Shown here piece by piece: positions 23,842 through 34,540 of a DNA stretch of 64,000 nt. The notes beneath the pieces are model-generated. The model did not search any database, was not told where the DNA came from, and saw only the letters and a program-made list of their open reading frames with translations. A program made the position numbers and the translations under genes. Position 1 is the first letter of the stretch. Every line of letters begins with the position of its first letter. Origin of the DNA: Meconema thalassinum (Eukaryota > Arthropoda > Insecta > Orthoptera > Tettigoniidae); NCBI GenBank assembly GCA_946902985.2, contig OX336388.2, forward strand, positions 222,416,467-222,480,466. The letters run 5' to 3'.

Positions 23842-24685
23842 AGGTGCGTTCAAAAAGTAACGAGCCGGAGGATAACTTACCTTTCCTCCACTCGTGTAGA
23901 TGGCCTTGCCTTTTTTGGGTGGTGGTGACCCTGGATGCTTCCACTGGAGGCTTTGTCGTTTGGATTCTGGTTCGAAGTGATGACACCATGACTCATCTCC
24001 AGCCACCACTCGTGCCAGGAACCCATTCCCTTCCCTCGCATAGCGCTGCAGATGACCAAGACAGTGGGCCATTCGACATGCTTCCTGGTGTGGTTGAAGA
24101 CTGTGGGGTACCCATTGGGCACACACTTTGCGCAAGTGCAGTCGTTCCTTCATGATGATGTGCACACTTCCGACGCTCAATCCGACCACGGCGGCTATGG
24201 CGTTCACTGTCACTCGACGGTCCTGGATAATGAGTGCATCAACTAGCTGGACGTTGTCATCGGTAATGCAGGGGGTGCCCCAGACCGGGCATCATCGGCT
24301 AACGACACCCGTCCTTCCCTGAAGCGCTTGTGCCACGCCTTGACCCTTGCAAGGGACATGCAGTGTTCGCCGTACACTTGTGACATTCGGCGATGAATGT
24401 CCGTTCCCCCTACACCTTCCGCTGTCAGAAACCGAACAACACCTCTTTGCTCTTCGTTTGACGCCTCCATGTCACTGTTTGCAATGCGACTGGCAGCATT
24501 GGACGATTGATGCATGCTGCTGCTCGCTTTGTATCGTCACGTGACGTGTACGCGTGCCCTCTAGCGACGGGCTGTGACCTTCCACGCTCTGGTCGGAACC
24601 ACACCTCGTTACACACGCCACGATTAGCCGATATTCACCGGTTTGCGCATTTCAGCCTCCGGCTCGTTACATTTTGAACGAACCT
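23842..24685 (-). mobile_element. mariner-like element, deletion copy 1
   Basis: TIRs AGGTGCGTTCAAAAAGTAAC (left) and the matching inverted right end are flanked by TA duplications. At 844 bp it is shorter than a full mariner (about 1.3 kb). It keeps the transposase N-terminal half and lacks the C-terminal half. It is inserted in the 90-bp minisatellite. Confidence 0.9.
23870..24515 (-). pseudogene. mariner transposase, N-terminal half
   Basis: From the Met at 24515 the minus strand encodes the paired helix-turn-helix region (EEQRGVVRFLTAEGVGG, WHKRFREGRVSLADD). A frameshift near 24265 moves it into the next frame, which continues with VNAIAAVVGLSVGSVH, then VVAGDESWCHHFEPE carrying the first catalytic Asp, then KHPGSPPPKKGK. 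Shortly after that the sequence jumps to the left TIR. The second and third catalytic Asp are deleted. The second frame runs on out of the element into the minisatellite, giving a 387-codon chimeric open frame (24213-23050). Confidence 0.88.
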
Positions 24686-24687
24686 TA

Positions 24688-24760
24688 TATAATTATGTCT
24701 CTACTGAACTGGAATGCATAGCCCTAGATGACACACACTTGTTACCATGGTAACCACCGG
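24688..24760. repeat. minisatellite unit resumed after mariner
   Basis: ATGTCTCTACTGAACTGGAA and the following GTTACCATGGTAACC continue the 90-bp repeat beyond the mariner insertion. Confidence 0.8.
24741..24754. promoter_or_regulatory. X-box (RFX)-like site in the minisatellite
   Basis: GTTACCATGGTAAC is a perfect palindrome in the last minisatellite unit. Other units carry one good half-site (GGTAAC). Confidence 0.3.
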
Positions 24761-25553
24761 ATATCAATGTCGAATTTATGTCCACGCTAATCACAGGTAG
24801 ACCTCCCGCAATCCCATCTTGTGTCTCGGAGAGGAACTAATTGTTGCCAGAAGTAGGCAAGTGGAATGCTAGCTGTCGTTTTCCAGTTCAAGACAAAGCC
24901 ATTTGAAACTTATCCTCTTTGAAACGATCTTCACCTGTCTTCGACAACAAAGATTAATGATATTTACACAAAGACAAACTACTTTTGCAGCCTGCTTCAA
25001 AGAATTCTTTTCACATGAAATTAATCGCTGCGATTTTTAAATACAATCACTCTTATTTATTATCATGGAGACACTCACGTCATCAGAAACGACTCAGGAA
25101 TGATTTCAAAGAAGTAAAAAAGAAAAGATAAACATATTAGTTTTTATATATCGAGAATGGGCAATTTAAATATAGTGTGACAACGGAAAACATGTTCTCT
25201 CTATATCATCGTGTCAGCGCTGAAGGTGAGAGATATATGGCAAGTTCGTTTGACCCAAGGAGGCCTTGGAATGGCGCCAATGACTTCCCAAACAAGAGGG
25301 GTTAGGCCTTCTCCCTAAATAACGCACGCACACACAAAATGGTTTCGGTTCTGACCCGTGATCGAGTCGAGTCAAACATTTATTTTTTATCTCAAGCCGA
25401 ATTCTTTTTTTTTATTTGTTCTTTTAGCGTCCACTCTGGCTCAGGAATCTGTTTGTACAACTGAAATTGTTTTGGCGAATGTTGTCCTCCTGAAATCTAT
25501 GTTTGTTTTAGAAAACCCTGATCAGAAAAATTATTGTTGTTGTCGATTCTTTT
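24761..25553. other. unassigned non-coding sequence
   Basis: No gene or clear repeat family was seen here. Confidence 0.6.
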
Positions 25554-25912
25554 AGGGGCTTTGTGACATCGTGGTCATGACATACAGTACTTGTGTGTGG
25601 GTGTGTGTGGGTGTGTGTGGAATTTGTCTGATAACCTGTGTTATTGTGATGGCTGTATTTGTAATTCAGATGAGGATTGGGAAGGAGGCAGCCGTGGCCT
25701 GGAGTAGAAGTGGCAAACCACAGAAAACCACTTTCAGGATGCTTGAGGTGGGATTCGAAGCCACCTCTTTTCAATATTACCTCACGAGGCTGAGAGTACC
25801 CCGATCCAGCCCTCAGACCAGAGTTAAATTTCTTGACAGAGCCAGGAATCGAACCCGGGCCTCCGCGGCGATAGCCGAGAATGCTAGCCGCTACGCAACG
25901 AGGCGGACGTTA
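25554..25912 (-). mobile_element. SINE B full-length copy (inverted)
   Basis: The tRNA-like head is at the right end on the minus strand (CCAGGAATCGAACCCGGG is the B-box complement, ending GCAACGAGGCGG). The tail part shares GTCTGATAACCTGTGTTATT with the copies at 49503 and 59775. Confidence 0.8.
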
Positions 25913-26249
25913 GACAAATGAGAAATGCATGTAAAAATGTTATAAAAATAGCAATAATACAAGTGGCCAATAAAAAGATGTTGGCTTTATTATAATTCCC
26001 ATTATTATAATACTGTAGGTTCGAGCTTCACCGTCGGTTGTCCTTTTGGCGGATTCCTATTTTCAACTCCGGGCATAAACGTAAGATCGGTATCTTCTAA
26101 TGGGCCACGCTGCTTCCTTCCAACTCCTTTCTCTTGATCTTCATTCATTCCATCTTTCTCGCTTAATGATGTTAGCGTCGAGAAGGGCACCCGACCGTAA
26201 ATATCATCCACCATACAACAAAACGCATCTCAGTGCAGAAACGGAATGT

Positions 26250-26965
26250 TGTTTGAGTCTTCAGTCTCTTGACTTGTTTGATGCAGCCCTCCATGCCTCC
26301 CTGTACTGAGATAATCGTTTCATCTCTACATAGCTACCACACCCTACATCCGTTTAACATATTCTAACCTTGGTCTACCCATACAGTTCTTGTCCTTGAC
26401 CCTTCCTTCCATAACTAAGCTTGCTATTCCTGGGTGTCTTAGAATGTGTCCTACCAACCTACCTCTTCTCTTCATTAGCAGTCGCCAGAAACATCTCTCC
26501 TCTCCCACTCGTCTCAATACCTCTTCGTTTGTAACCCTATCTACCCATCTGATCTTCATCATACTCCTGTAACACCACATTTCAAACGCTTCAATTCTCC
26601 TCTTTTCTGCTGCACCAATAGTCCAAGTTTCACTTCCATAGAGCGCCACGCTCCAGACAAAGGCTTTCAAAAATGACTTCCTAATACCTAAATCTATATT
26701 CGATGTCAACAGATTCCTTTTTTTTTTTTTTTTTGTAGAAATGCTTTCCTTGCTTGAGCTAACCTACTTTTGATATCCTATTTGCTTCGTCTATCACTGG
26801 TTAGTTTGTTTCCTAAGTAACAAAAGTCTCCTACTTCCTTTAGCTTTTCACCTGCCAATTTGATGTCCATAGAGGTTTCTGATTTATTTCGGCTGCATTC
26901 CCTTATTTTTGTTTTACATTTATTAATTTTCATCATGAATTCTTTCCTCAAGAAGGGAGTCCATA
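26250..26965 (-). mobile_element. LINE family 2 copy (inverted)
   Basis: A minus-strand frame (26709-26344) encodes the ORF2 C-terminal region: SFLKAFVWSVALYGSETWT, then EAFEMWCYRSMMKIRW, then GHILRHPGIASLVMEG. This is typical of a non-LTR retrotransposon tail. A poly-T run near 26719 interrupts it. Upstream pieces (26960-26780) include LAGEKLKEVGDFCYLG. Confidence 0.8.
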
Positions 26966-26981
26966 CCATTCAAAAACGGGA

Positions 26982-27004
26982 ATAATAATAATAATAATAA
27001 TAAC

Positions 27005-27066
<62 letters not shown>
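26982..27066. repeat. (TAA)n microsatellite
   Basis: About 28 TAA units with one interruption lie directly before a LINE-1 tail fragment. The Tyr-rich translation on the other strand is an artefact. Confidence 0.95.
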
Positions 27067-27067
<1 letters not shown>

Positions 27068-27072
27068 GATCA

Positions 27073-27364
27073 TTAATTAAAGATGTGGAAAGGCAAGAGA
27101 GGAAAATCCTAAGAAAACTTTTTGAACCAGTCTGTACAGGAGGAGTCTGGATGAATAGAAAATCCCAAGACTTATACCAGCACTCTGAGAAAATCTCAGA
27201 CACATTTAGGAAAATACGATTGGAATGTTACGGGCATATCCTCAGGATGGGCAATCAGAGACTGACCAAAAGGATTCTTAATCCTGTCAATGAAAGTTAA
27301 AAACACCCGCGCTCCTTAGACGGCCATAACGATGTAAAAATATATAATAATAATAATAATAATA
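27073..27364 (+). mobile_element. LINE family 1, short 3' fragment
   Basis: Encodes ERQERKILRKLFEPV and IRLECYGHILRMGNQRL of the ORF2 tail, then ends at a (TAA)n tail (27342-27363). Confidence 0.7.
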
Positions 27365-29251
27365 GTGCAGAATCGTACGTAATCGATGTTGAAATTGTTA
27401 TCTTAAATACGTTACTCACATGTTTAAAGTAAACGAAAATGTACATTATTTAAAGAGAAGGCTAACTTAACTTAGAACTGCAAGAATCGCTGGTTCATGT
27501 GGCTTTGGAAAACAATTGCCTGCACGTTGGCGAAACAAGAAAGAAATGTGCTCTCCAAGTTTTGGCGGGCGCGAGCGAGCGAGACAGAGAGAAAGCTCGA
27601 CGGCTGTTTTCCAAAGAGGAAGAGCAAGAAAGAGATAACCTTAAGTTAATGACAAACGATTAAAGTTCATTAGATCTCGTAGAAACTTTTTCTAATAATT
27701 ATTATATTATAAATATGATGATAAAATTTCCTCCTTAACGAATAGTTCGTCATAAGCGAAAGATAATTACAAAACACATGTTGTTTTCTTGATCAAACAA
27801 ACAGCTGCGCAAACCATAATCAAGTGGAAAGGAAAAACGTTTTGTTCGCATCCTTCTTTGTCAGTACTGTGTGTTTCAAATACACCTTCTATAATAATAA
27901 CAATAAATAATAAGCACAATATCTTCTTATTGTTGATGAGCTTTTGTTGTAAACTTTGTTCGTTTATACATTCACCCGCGATGATTTATGAGATAAATCA
28001 GGCCATTCATTATCTGCCTCAACGCTCAAGTATTTTACCTTCTTTTTCTGCAATATAAACGCGATGCTTCGTTAACTTTCAATAAGGCAACCTAACCTCT
28101 TTCTTGAATACAAATACAGTGTTGCCATTTTAAGGGTTATCATCTTAATTTAGTGAAATAGGAAAATTATACCGTTAGTCAATAAATTGTAATTCTTGAG
28201 TACAGTGGACCGGTTTCGGTTAAATTATAATTTTCAGCAAACCGTAGTTGATACAAAATGAAGTTGCAAGATTGACACAAAATTCTATAAAATGGCTGAT
28301 TTCAAGACTACAGTATTTCCAAAATTCTATCTAAAATGATTAAAAATACTCTAAAGGACTACAAATCAGATCTGTTGCAATTTCTAGATAAACGATGAAA
28401 GACAGCTCGAAGTGGAAATGTCAATGAACTAAAAAGAACGAGTAATATTGAATATTGTATGGTCCTGTTCATATCTTTTCATCTTAATTAGTGCAATATT
28501 TTATGACAAGGGAATCTTTTTGGGTACTGTAGCTACTTTTTCAGAGCATTAGGATAATTTTATTTCAAATTGAGACATAATATTTATTTACTTCAGGATA
28601 GTGAAATAATTATCATAATTTTACTTCTAGAAGACTGTATCCCTAACACAAAATAGTATCAAGATATCTTTGCCATGCAGTGTTGCGACGTTGTGCTGGT
28701 AATAATGTGACAATAATCTTATGAGTGTAATATCTCTTTTAATTGGTTGTGAAGACGCTGAACTGCCAGAATTTTGATTCAGAAGAGATTTTAACATTAC
28801 AGTAAATCGACTAATTAGGACCTTTCAAACACCAACTGACTCTGGAGGGAGTTGATCCAGGAACTTGAACCATACTAGACCTTGATAGAGCCTTCACTAA
28901 CATGCGATGTCTTTCTAGAGAAGCGAACAAGTCTCTTCATATCACAGTTCAATATTGTCTACCAGTCTCACTACACTATGTTGAGCAATAAAGAGGTGAG
29001 TTTTAGATGAGGTCAAAGAAATATCATTACCATAAATCTCTGTTTTTTTACATTATAATAGTTTCTTCCAAAACAAAGTATGACCATTCTAATGATGATT
29101 TGTACATTTAATTGATATGACACCCATTAAAATTGTAAGCAAATATTTCCAACACACATTTCATGCATGCATTCATGTACATTAAATGTCCTCACATATG
29201 TTCTAGTTTGAAATATACGCCTTTTGTATGAAAATAACGTAGAGAATTTTC
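27365..29251. other. AT-rich unassigned intronic sequence
   Basis: No coding region with recognisable similarity. Short AT-rich ORFs only. Confidence 0.6.
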
Positions 29252-29587
29252 CAGTCTTTCCATACAATTGACTTTAATAAGAAATTAAAGAGAGCTTTCC
29301 CTTAAGTCAACACAATTTGTACCCAATTATATTTGGCGGGAAACACATATTTACATACCCTAACCTAAAGGAAATATTGAGTGAGAAATTTATCACAAAA
29401 TAACACGCTTTTATGTACAAAAAATACCCCTCTCAACCATTTTTATATAGAAAAGCGTGTTGTGATATCTCACGTAATATTCATTTTAGGTTAGGGTACG
29501 TAAATACTTGTCTCCCGCCAAATGTAATTGGGCACAACTTGTGTTGACTGAATGGGGAATTTTCTTTAAGAGAATTAGGCAAGACTG
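29252..29587. mobile_element. long foldback (palindromic) element
   Basis: The left arm (29252-29415) and right arm (about 29450-29587) are imperfect reverse complements over most of their length. Paired blocks include AGTCAACACAA with TTGTGTTGACT, TTTGGCGGGA with TCCCGCCAAA, and TACCCTAACCTAAA with TTTAGGTTAGGGTA. Only about 35 bp separate the arms. It is probably a MITE or foldback transposon; the superfamily is not determined. Confidence 0.8.
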
Positions 29588-29841
29588 AAAATGACTTCTA
29601 AAACTTCAGCTTTTGTAAGAAACGTTTGTGATATTCTAATTTTAATGTTTCCTTGATAATGCTTCAAATTTGTGAAGTACGGTTATTGTTTCTTTCTATA
29701 TTTTACACAAAACTCATGTGTGGACATTAATAAGAGATAAACCACAAACAAATGCACATCCTCTCCATAATATGTCTACCGTCTCCAATAAACAATTTCA
29801 CATCCGAATATAAGGCGAATTCTTTATTAGTAACATCTTAA

Positions 29842-30353
29842 CCCTCTATGGGATAGAGGTCTCTATATTAACCACCTGTCATAAGGACAGTTTATGCTGA
29901 TAGTTGAATCTTTCAGCCAAATTTCGGAGAATTTCCATGCCGAAGTGCAAGTATTTCTAAAAATCAAATATTATATTGACGTAATGTGTTGGATAAAATA
30001 AAAAATAAAAAAATAAAAACATTAACAATTAAAGTGTAAAATTAAAATATAAATAGGAAACAAAAATCATAAAAATAAAATTACAATAATAAAATAAATA
30101 TAAAAATGAAAACAATAAACATAACTATAAAATAAATTATGGAAATAATTGTAAAAATAAATTTGAAATTAGTTAATTAATTAATTCAATAAAAAATATC
30201 AAAATTAAATCTATAAGAACATAAATTGAAAATTACAAATAAATATATAAATATTAAAATTAGAGAAACAAAAGAAATAACATCACAAATAATTAAATTT
30301 AATTTAATCGTAAAACACATACAAAATAAAAAATAGTTTTGCTCTATAAAGGG
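29842..30353. mobile_element. piggyBac-type MITE, copy 1
   Basis: Flanked by TTAA on both sides (29838-29841 and 30354-30357). Begins CCCTCTATG and ends CTATAAAGGG, the piggyBac pattern of CCCT..AGGG ends and TTAA target. The 512-bp AT-rich interior has no coding capacity. A second copy lies at 47618-48094. Confidence 0.8.
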
Positions 30354-30357
30354 TTAA

Positions 30358-30890
30358 GGAAAGATAATAACAATTGATAACTGAGATTACAGTGATAGAA
30401 ACTGAGCGTATGTCCAGGGGTGTATTCCAAGAAAAAATGGGACCTTATAAAACAACGGGAATTTTTGGCGTTATTGAACCAGAATTTGGTTTCAAATATT
30501 GATTGCACCATAGCAACTATTGTTACGAGTATTTAAATAAACACACACACATACACAAGTAGCTGAGGAACGCTCCACGGCTGGACTAGACGAGCGTACG
30601 AAAATCCGAGCTTCGAACCCCAACAATTTTACTATTTAAAGCAGTTTCGGAGTACCTACTCCAGACCTAGACCCAATGAAGCTATACATCCTTCTACGTA
30701 CAATCCAAGGATATGTTTTGGCAGAATCATGGCCCAAGATGAATCTTTAAATTTCACTACACAATAAAATGTTAATAAATAATAAATTGATTTATTCCGT
30801 TCTGATCCGTTTTGTTCTCTTCTGTTCTTTCTGTCCTGTTCCGTTCTGTTCTGCTCTGTCATCACAAAAGTATTTATAATTGTTTTATAT
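30358..30890. other. unassigned sequence with TCTGTTC-rich run
   Basis: A degenerate pentanucleotide-like run (GTTCTGTTC) lies near 30798-30860, with nothing else assignable. Confidence 0.5.
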
Positions 30891-30894
30891 TTTT

Positions 30895-31305
30895 TTGCTT
30901 GAGTCTTCAGTCCTTTGAATGGTTTGAAGCAGTCTCCATACCTCTCTGTCCTGAGATAATCGTTTCATCTCTACATAGCTACCACACCCTACATCCGAAG
31001 CAATCTGTTTAACATATTCTAACCTTGGTCTACCCCTACGTTCTTATCCTCGACCCTTCCTGCCATAACTATGTTTGCTATTCATGGGTGTCTTAGAATG
31101 TATCCTACCAACCTATATCTTCTCTTCATTAGCAGACGCTAGAAATATCTCTCCTCCCCCAATCGTCTTAATACCACTTCATTTGTAACCCTATCTACCC
31201 ATGTTATCTTCATCATTCTTCTGTAACACCACATTGCAAACACTCCAATTATGCTCTTTTCTGCTGCTCCAACTGTCCAAGTTTCACATCCATAGAGCGC
31301 CTACT
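30895..31305 (-). mobile_element. LINE family 2 fragment (inverted)
   Basis: The minus strand matches the copies at 26250 and 49885 over the 3' third of ORF2, but with more indels and no long open frame. Confidence 0.7.
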
Positions 31306-31339
31306 TAAATAATAATATAGCTATATAAGTTAGGAACAG

Positions 31340-31628
31340 TGAGGTCATCTGTCCCTTTAGCATTAGTCTGACTTCTCCATTTGTAAGGGGAGAATTTCTT
31401 TAGATTGCAGACAGTGGTTTGAACATTGCTTTTAATGATATTGGTTTTTACGTCTCTGTAAACGACTGCGGCTTCTACAAATGCCAGGACACCTGAATTT
31501 TGACCTGAAGGGGATCTTAAACGTGCCAGAAAATCTTAAGCACCCTTAAATGTCAACTGACTGACTGTGCCAGGATTCGATCTCATAATCTTGAACACAG
31601 CAGCCGAGGAGTTACCGCTTCAGCTGCT
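31340..31628 (-). mobile_element. SINE E fragment (inverted)
   Basis: The body GAAGGGGATCTTAAACGTGC and the tRNA-like head complement (CCAGGATTCGATCTC, then GAGTTACCGCTTCAGC) match the copies at 36985-37157 and 61251-61380. Confidence 0.6.
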
Positions 31629-32283
31629 ATAAAGTCTGGCAAGCACTGTAGGTGCCTTACACGTTCAGAAGGAGTGTATAATAAACTATAGGCCTACATT
31701 TCAAATGTCATTTTTCAATAAATAAAACGATTTTATGTTTAGAAATGCTTGTTACCTCAATAACTGTAATTGATTGGAAAGCAAGGTTTTACATACACAG
31801 AATTCATGACAATTCTTTTTTCCAAGAGCAAAAGAAAGTCAAGATATATTGTGTTGAACTGTATTGCGAGAGAAGGTACTGATTTTTCTTGATGACTTGA
31901 GTAGAACCACCAAACCTCTACAGGCCTTCAATGCAATCCCCTGCAACATATGTGCTGTAGATATGAGGTGTTCCCGATCAGGAGGACGAACTCAACAAAT
32001 GCACCTTTCGGGAAAAATGTCATTACAATTTTCTAGCAAGGGCAAACTCGACATATTATTCCTCCTCCAAAAGTATAGATGGTACCGGTAATGAGACAAA
32101 ACTTATATCACATTATTTATTTAATATAATCAACACGTGGCATCAATGGAATAATAATAATAATAATAATGCAAAGGTAAGCGTGCAATCAAACTCAGTT
32201 GTCGTGCTGAACAGACGTATCGCCTTCATCAGATTTGACGTCATTTGCGATGATTGAACAATTTGATTTAGCTTAGTTAAAAT
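31629..32283. other. unassigned; single unit of a local repeat near 31895
   Basis: Contains one AACCACCAAACCTCTA unit like those around the second mariner copy, and a short (TAA)n at 32151-32169. No gene seen. Confidence 0.5.
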
Positions 32284-32347
32284 TTTGGTCTATAAAGATA
32301 ATGTCCACTTTACAATACAAATTTATTTTTACTATCACTCCACTTTT

Positions 32348-32393
32348 ACTCCTAGAAATGATACATGTTTCGTCTATTATTAGCCTTCATCAG
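32348..32393 (-). ncRNA. hammerhead ribozyme-like core, left copy
   Basis: On the minus strand: CTGATGA, a weaker helix II (GGCTA..TAGAC), then consensus GAAAC with helix III ACATGT and A before the cleavage point. The 3' helix I strand TCATTTCTAGGAGT is present. The matching 5' strand is missing because the inner arm abuts the core. This copy therefore keeps the consensus core that the right copy has lost. Confidence 0.5.
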
Positions 32394-33051
32394 CCTGCAT
32401 ATCCTTTAGTGTTTGTGCAGCCATAGAACGTTTAAAGCTTTCTTCCATTGACGTTGTTGATATTTTCTCATTAAAATTACTGAGGTACTGATAATCGGGA
32501 AAGCAAAGCCTTACACTTAACACATCTTTTCCAAGCATACCTCAGTAATTCTAATGAGAACATGTCAACAACGTCAATGGAAGAAAGCTTTATAAATGTT
32601 GTATGGCTGCACAATCAAGCAGATTACTAAAGGATATACAGACTGATGAATGTGAGGTTGATACAACAGATACAAGTGATTTTGGGAATGACGACGTGAA
32701 TGCTTCACAGGTACAAACAAGCACTGATGGCCATTTGCAACATATAGGATGGCAATTTAAAATCAGAGGAACAGTCGTATAAAGGAATCCACATAATCTA
32801 GGCAAGCGATTCAGTGGCATAATCAAGCGTTTTTTTCCAATGGGATGCGTCACAGAAGATTAGAAAGAAAATTAAAATATTTATCAACTTGACTGTAAAT
32901 ATCTATAATATCGACAAAGGGTGTAACCTGGATTCAAGTTTATCTTTAAGAATGTTATCTCTGTTGACGCCAGTTGAGATGTACACTTTTTTAATCCAAC
33001 AACTGTTAGTAGGCCTATATTTTAAGATCGAATATGACGGAGTGTATGTGT

Positions 33052-33108
33052 ACTCCTAATGACTGATGAAGGCTAATAATAGCCGAAGCATGCATCATTT
33101 CTAGGAGT
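33052..33108 (+). ncRNA. hammerhead ribozyme-like motif, right copy
   Basis: Layout of a type I hammerhead. Helix I is ACTCCTA/TAGGAGT plus ATGA/TCAT (11 pairs, 3-nt bulge). The core is CTGATGA at 33063-33069. Helix II is GGCTA/TAGCC with loop ATAA (33071-33084), then GAA (33085-33087). Helix III is the minimal GCATGC, followed by A at 33094 as the residue before the cleavage position. An extra A follows CTGATGA. The expected A-U pair closing helix III is replaced by G-C, so activity is doubtful. Confidence 0.6.
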
Positions 33109-33559
33109 AAAAGTGGAATGATAGTAAAAAGAAATTTGTATTGTAAAGTGGACATTATCTTTATAGATCTTGAACTCAATACGGGAAAAATATAAGTAGA
33201 TCATGGCCAAGGTCATGGACATACATTAAATTTTGGTTCCACTGCACAGTTAGCAAATCTCTGGTGTCGTTCAACTTAGCTGGAGGTGCAGAGATTGGAG
33301 CATCGTACATCTGCTTTACGTCTTCATATTTTAGGCTTAACTTCTATGGATTATAACATTGTCTCTGTCGAGTTCGTCTTTCTGGTCCGCGCAGCTCTCT
33401 GTCGAGCTGAACATCTTTGATTGGTCTTCGTACAGTTTTCATAGTGTATCAGGGCAAACTCAACTACATTCATCTACAACAATATCCATTGTTACCCATA
33501 GAGACGAACAATTAAATTTAAAAAACACTTCTCAAGTTCACCCTGGTCAGGAACGCCTC

Positions 33560-33677
33560 ATATATTAATTGTACAACCACCAAACCTCTAAATATATGTT
33601 CATATACTGTATAGCTGTATAGGCTACGGAACCGTTTTGTTGTAGAACAACCAAACCTCTGAAAATATGTGCATATA
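33560..33677. repeat. local tandem repeat left of mariner copy 2
   Basis: Units sharing ACCACCAAACCTCTAAATAT and ATGTGCATATA occur here and continue after the mariner (34541-34665). The mariner thus lies inside a short degenerate array. Confidence 0.6.
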
Positions 33678-34538
33678 AGGTGCGTTCAAAAAGTAACGAG
33701 CCGGAGGCATAATTACAGAAACCAGTACCTGTAAGTTAGAAGTATTGGGCCTGGCTGTTGAGGCACTTGTCCTACTGTGACACGAGGCGGTGAATGGCTG
33801 TCTCATAAAATTCCCTGGGCTGCGATGTGAACCAGTTCCGCTCGTACAGCTGGACGTCGGCGTCCGAGGTGAATCGTTGGCCCCACAGAGCCCTTTTTAG
33901 GGGACCAAAGATGGCGTAATCACATGGAGAGAGGCCTGGACTGTATGAAGGGTGGCCGAGAACCTCCCATTTGAATTTCTGCAGGAGTGCCGCGACTGTG
34001 TTGGCCGTATGAGGTCGTGCCTTGTCGTGGAGCGACCATGGTGGCTATGGCGTTCACTGTCACTCGGTGGTCCTGGGTAATGAGTACATCAACCAGCTGG
34101 ACGTTGTCATTGGTAATGCAGGGGGGTGCCCCAGACCGGGCATCATCGGCTAACGACACCCGTCCTTCCCTGAAGCGCTTGTGTCACGCCTTGACCATTG
34201 CAAGGGACATGCAGTGTTCGCCGTACACTTGTGACATTCGGCGATGAATGTCCGATCCCCCTACTCCTTCAGCTGTCAGTCACCGAACAACATCTCTTTG
34301 CTCTTCGGTTGACGCCACCATGTCACTGTTTGCAATACGACTGGCAGCGTTGGACGATTGATGCATGCTGCTGCTCGCTTTGTATCATCACGTGACGTGC
34401 ACGCGTGCACTCTAGCGACTGGCTGTGACCTTCCACGCTCTGGTCGGAACCACACCTCGTTACACATGCCACGATTAGCCGATGTCACCTCCGGTTTGCG
34501 CATTCCAGCCTCCGGCTCGTTACCTTTTGAACGCACCT
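33678..34538 (-). mobile_element. mariner-like element, deletion copy 2
   Basis: Same TIRs as copy 1 (AGGTGCGTTCAAAAAGTAAC), flanked by TA at 33676-33677 and 34539-34540. It is 861 bp. It keeps the N-terminus and the C-terminal catalytic part, with the centre deleted. It lies about 340 bp inside the intron after cut exon C. Confidence 0.9.
33736..34366 (-). pseudogene. mariner transposase, centre deleted
   Basis: The minus strand starts at the Met at 34366 with the helix-turn-helix region, interrupted by at least two TGA stops. It reaches TVNAIATMV, then jumps near 34040 to the catalytic C-terminus. In another frame, HDKARPHTAN and SPGLSPCDYAIF supply the second and third catalytic Asp with exactly 34 residues between them, the mariner D34D signature. 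The C-terminal end is followed by TAA at 33736-33738, with one internal stop. The first catalytic Asp (GDESW), kept in copy 1, is deleted here. Confidence 0.88.
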
Positions 34539-34540
34539 TA

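Larger units (their letters stand above)
32284..33175. mobile_element. nested foldback element with hammerhead-like ends
   Basis: Two levels of inverted repeat. The outer arms 32284-32393 and 33062-33175 share ATAAAGATAATGTCCAC and CTCCTAGAAATGAT-type blocks. The inner arms 32385-32487 and 32538-32650 share CCATTGACGTTGTTGA and CTTTAGT-type blocks around a 50-bp loop. About 410 bp of unassigned sequence lies between the inner and right outer arms. The outer arms carry hammerhead ribozyme-like cores. It could be a non-autonomous retroelement related to Penelope-like or retrozyme elements; this is inference only. Confidence 0.75.

Noticed and set aside
26970..27203. Poly-Tyr open frame on the minus strand
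   Set aside because: Translation of a (TAA)n microsatellite; the same artefact occurs at several other places.
32200..32240. Third hammerhead core on the minus strand (CTGATGAAGGCG)
   Set aside because: No GAAAC and no compatible helix I or II was found.
32590..32853. Minus-strand ORF inside the foldback
   Set aside because: No recognisable domain; it overlaps the inverted repeat and looks accidental.
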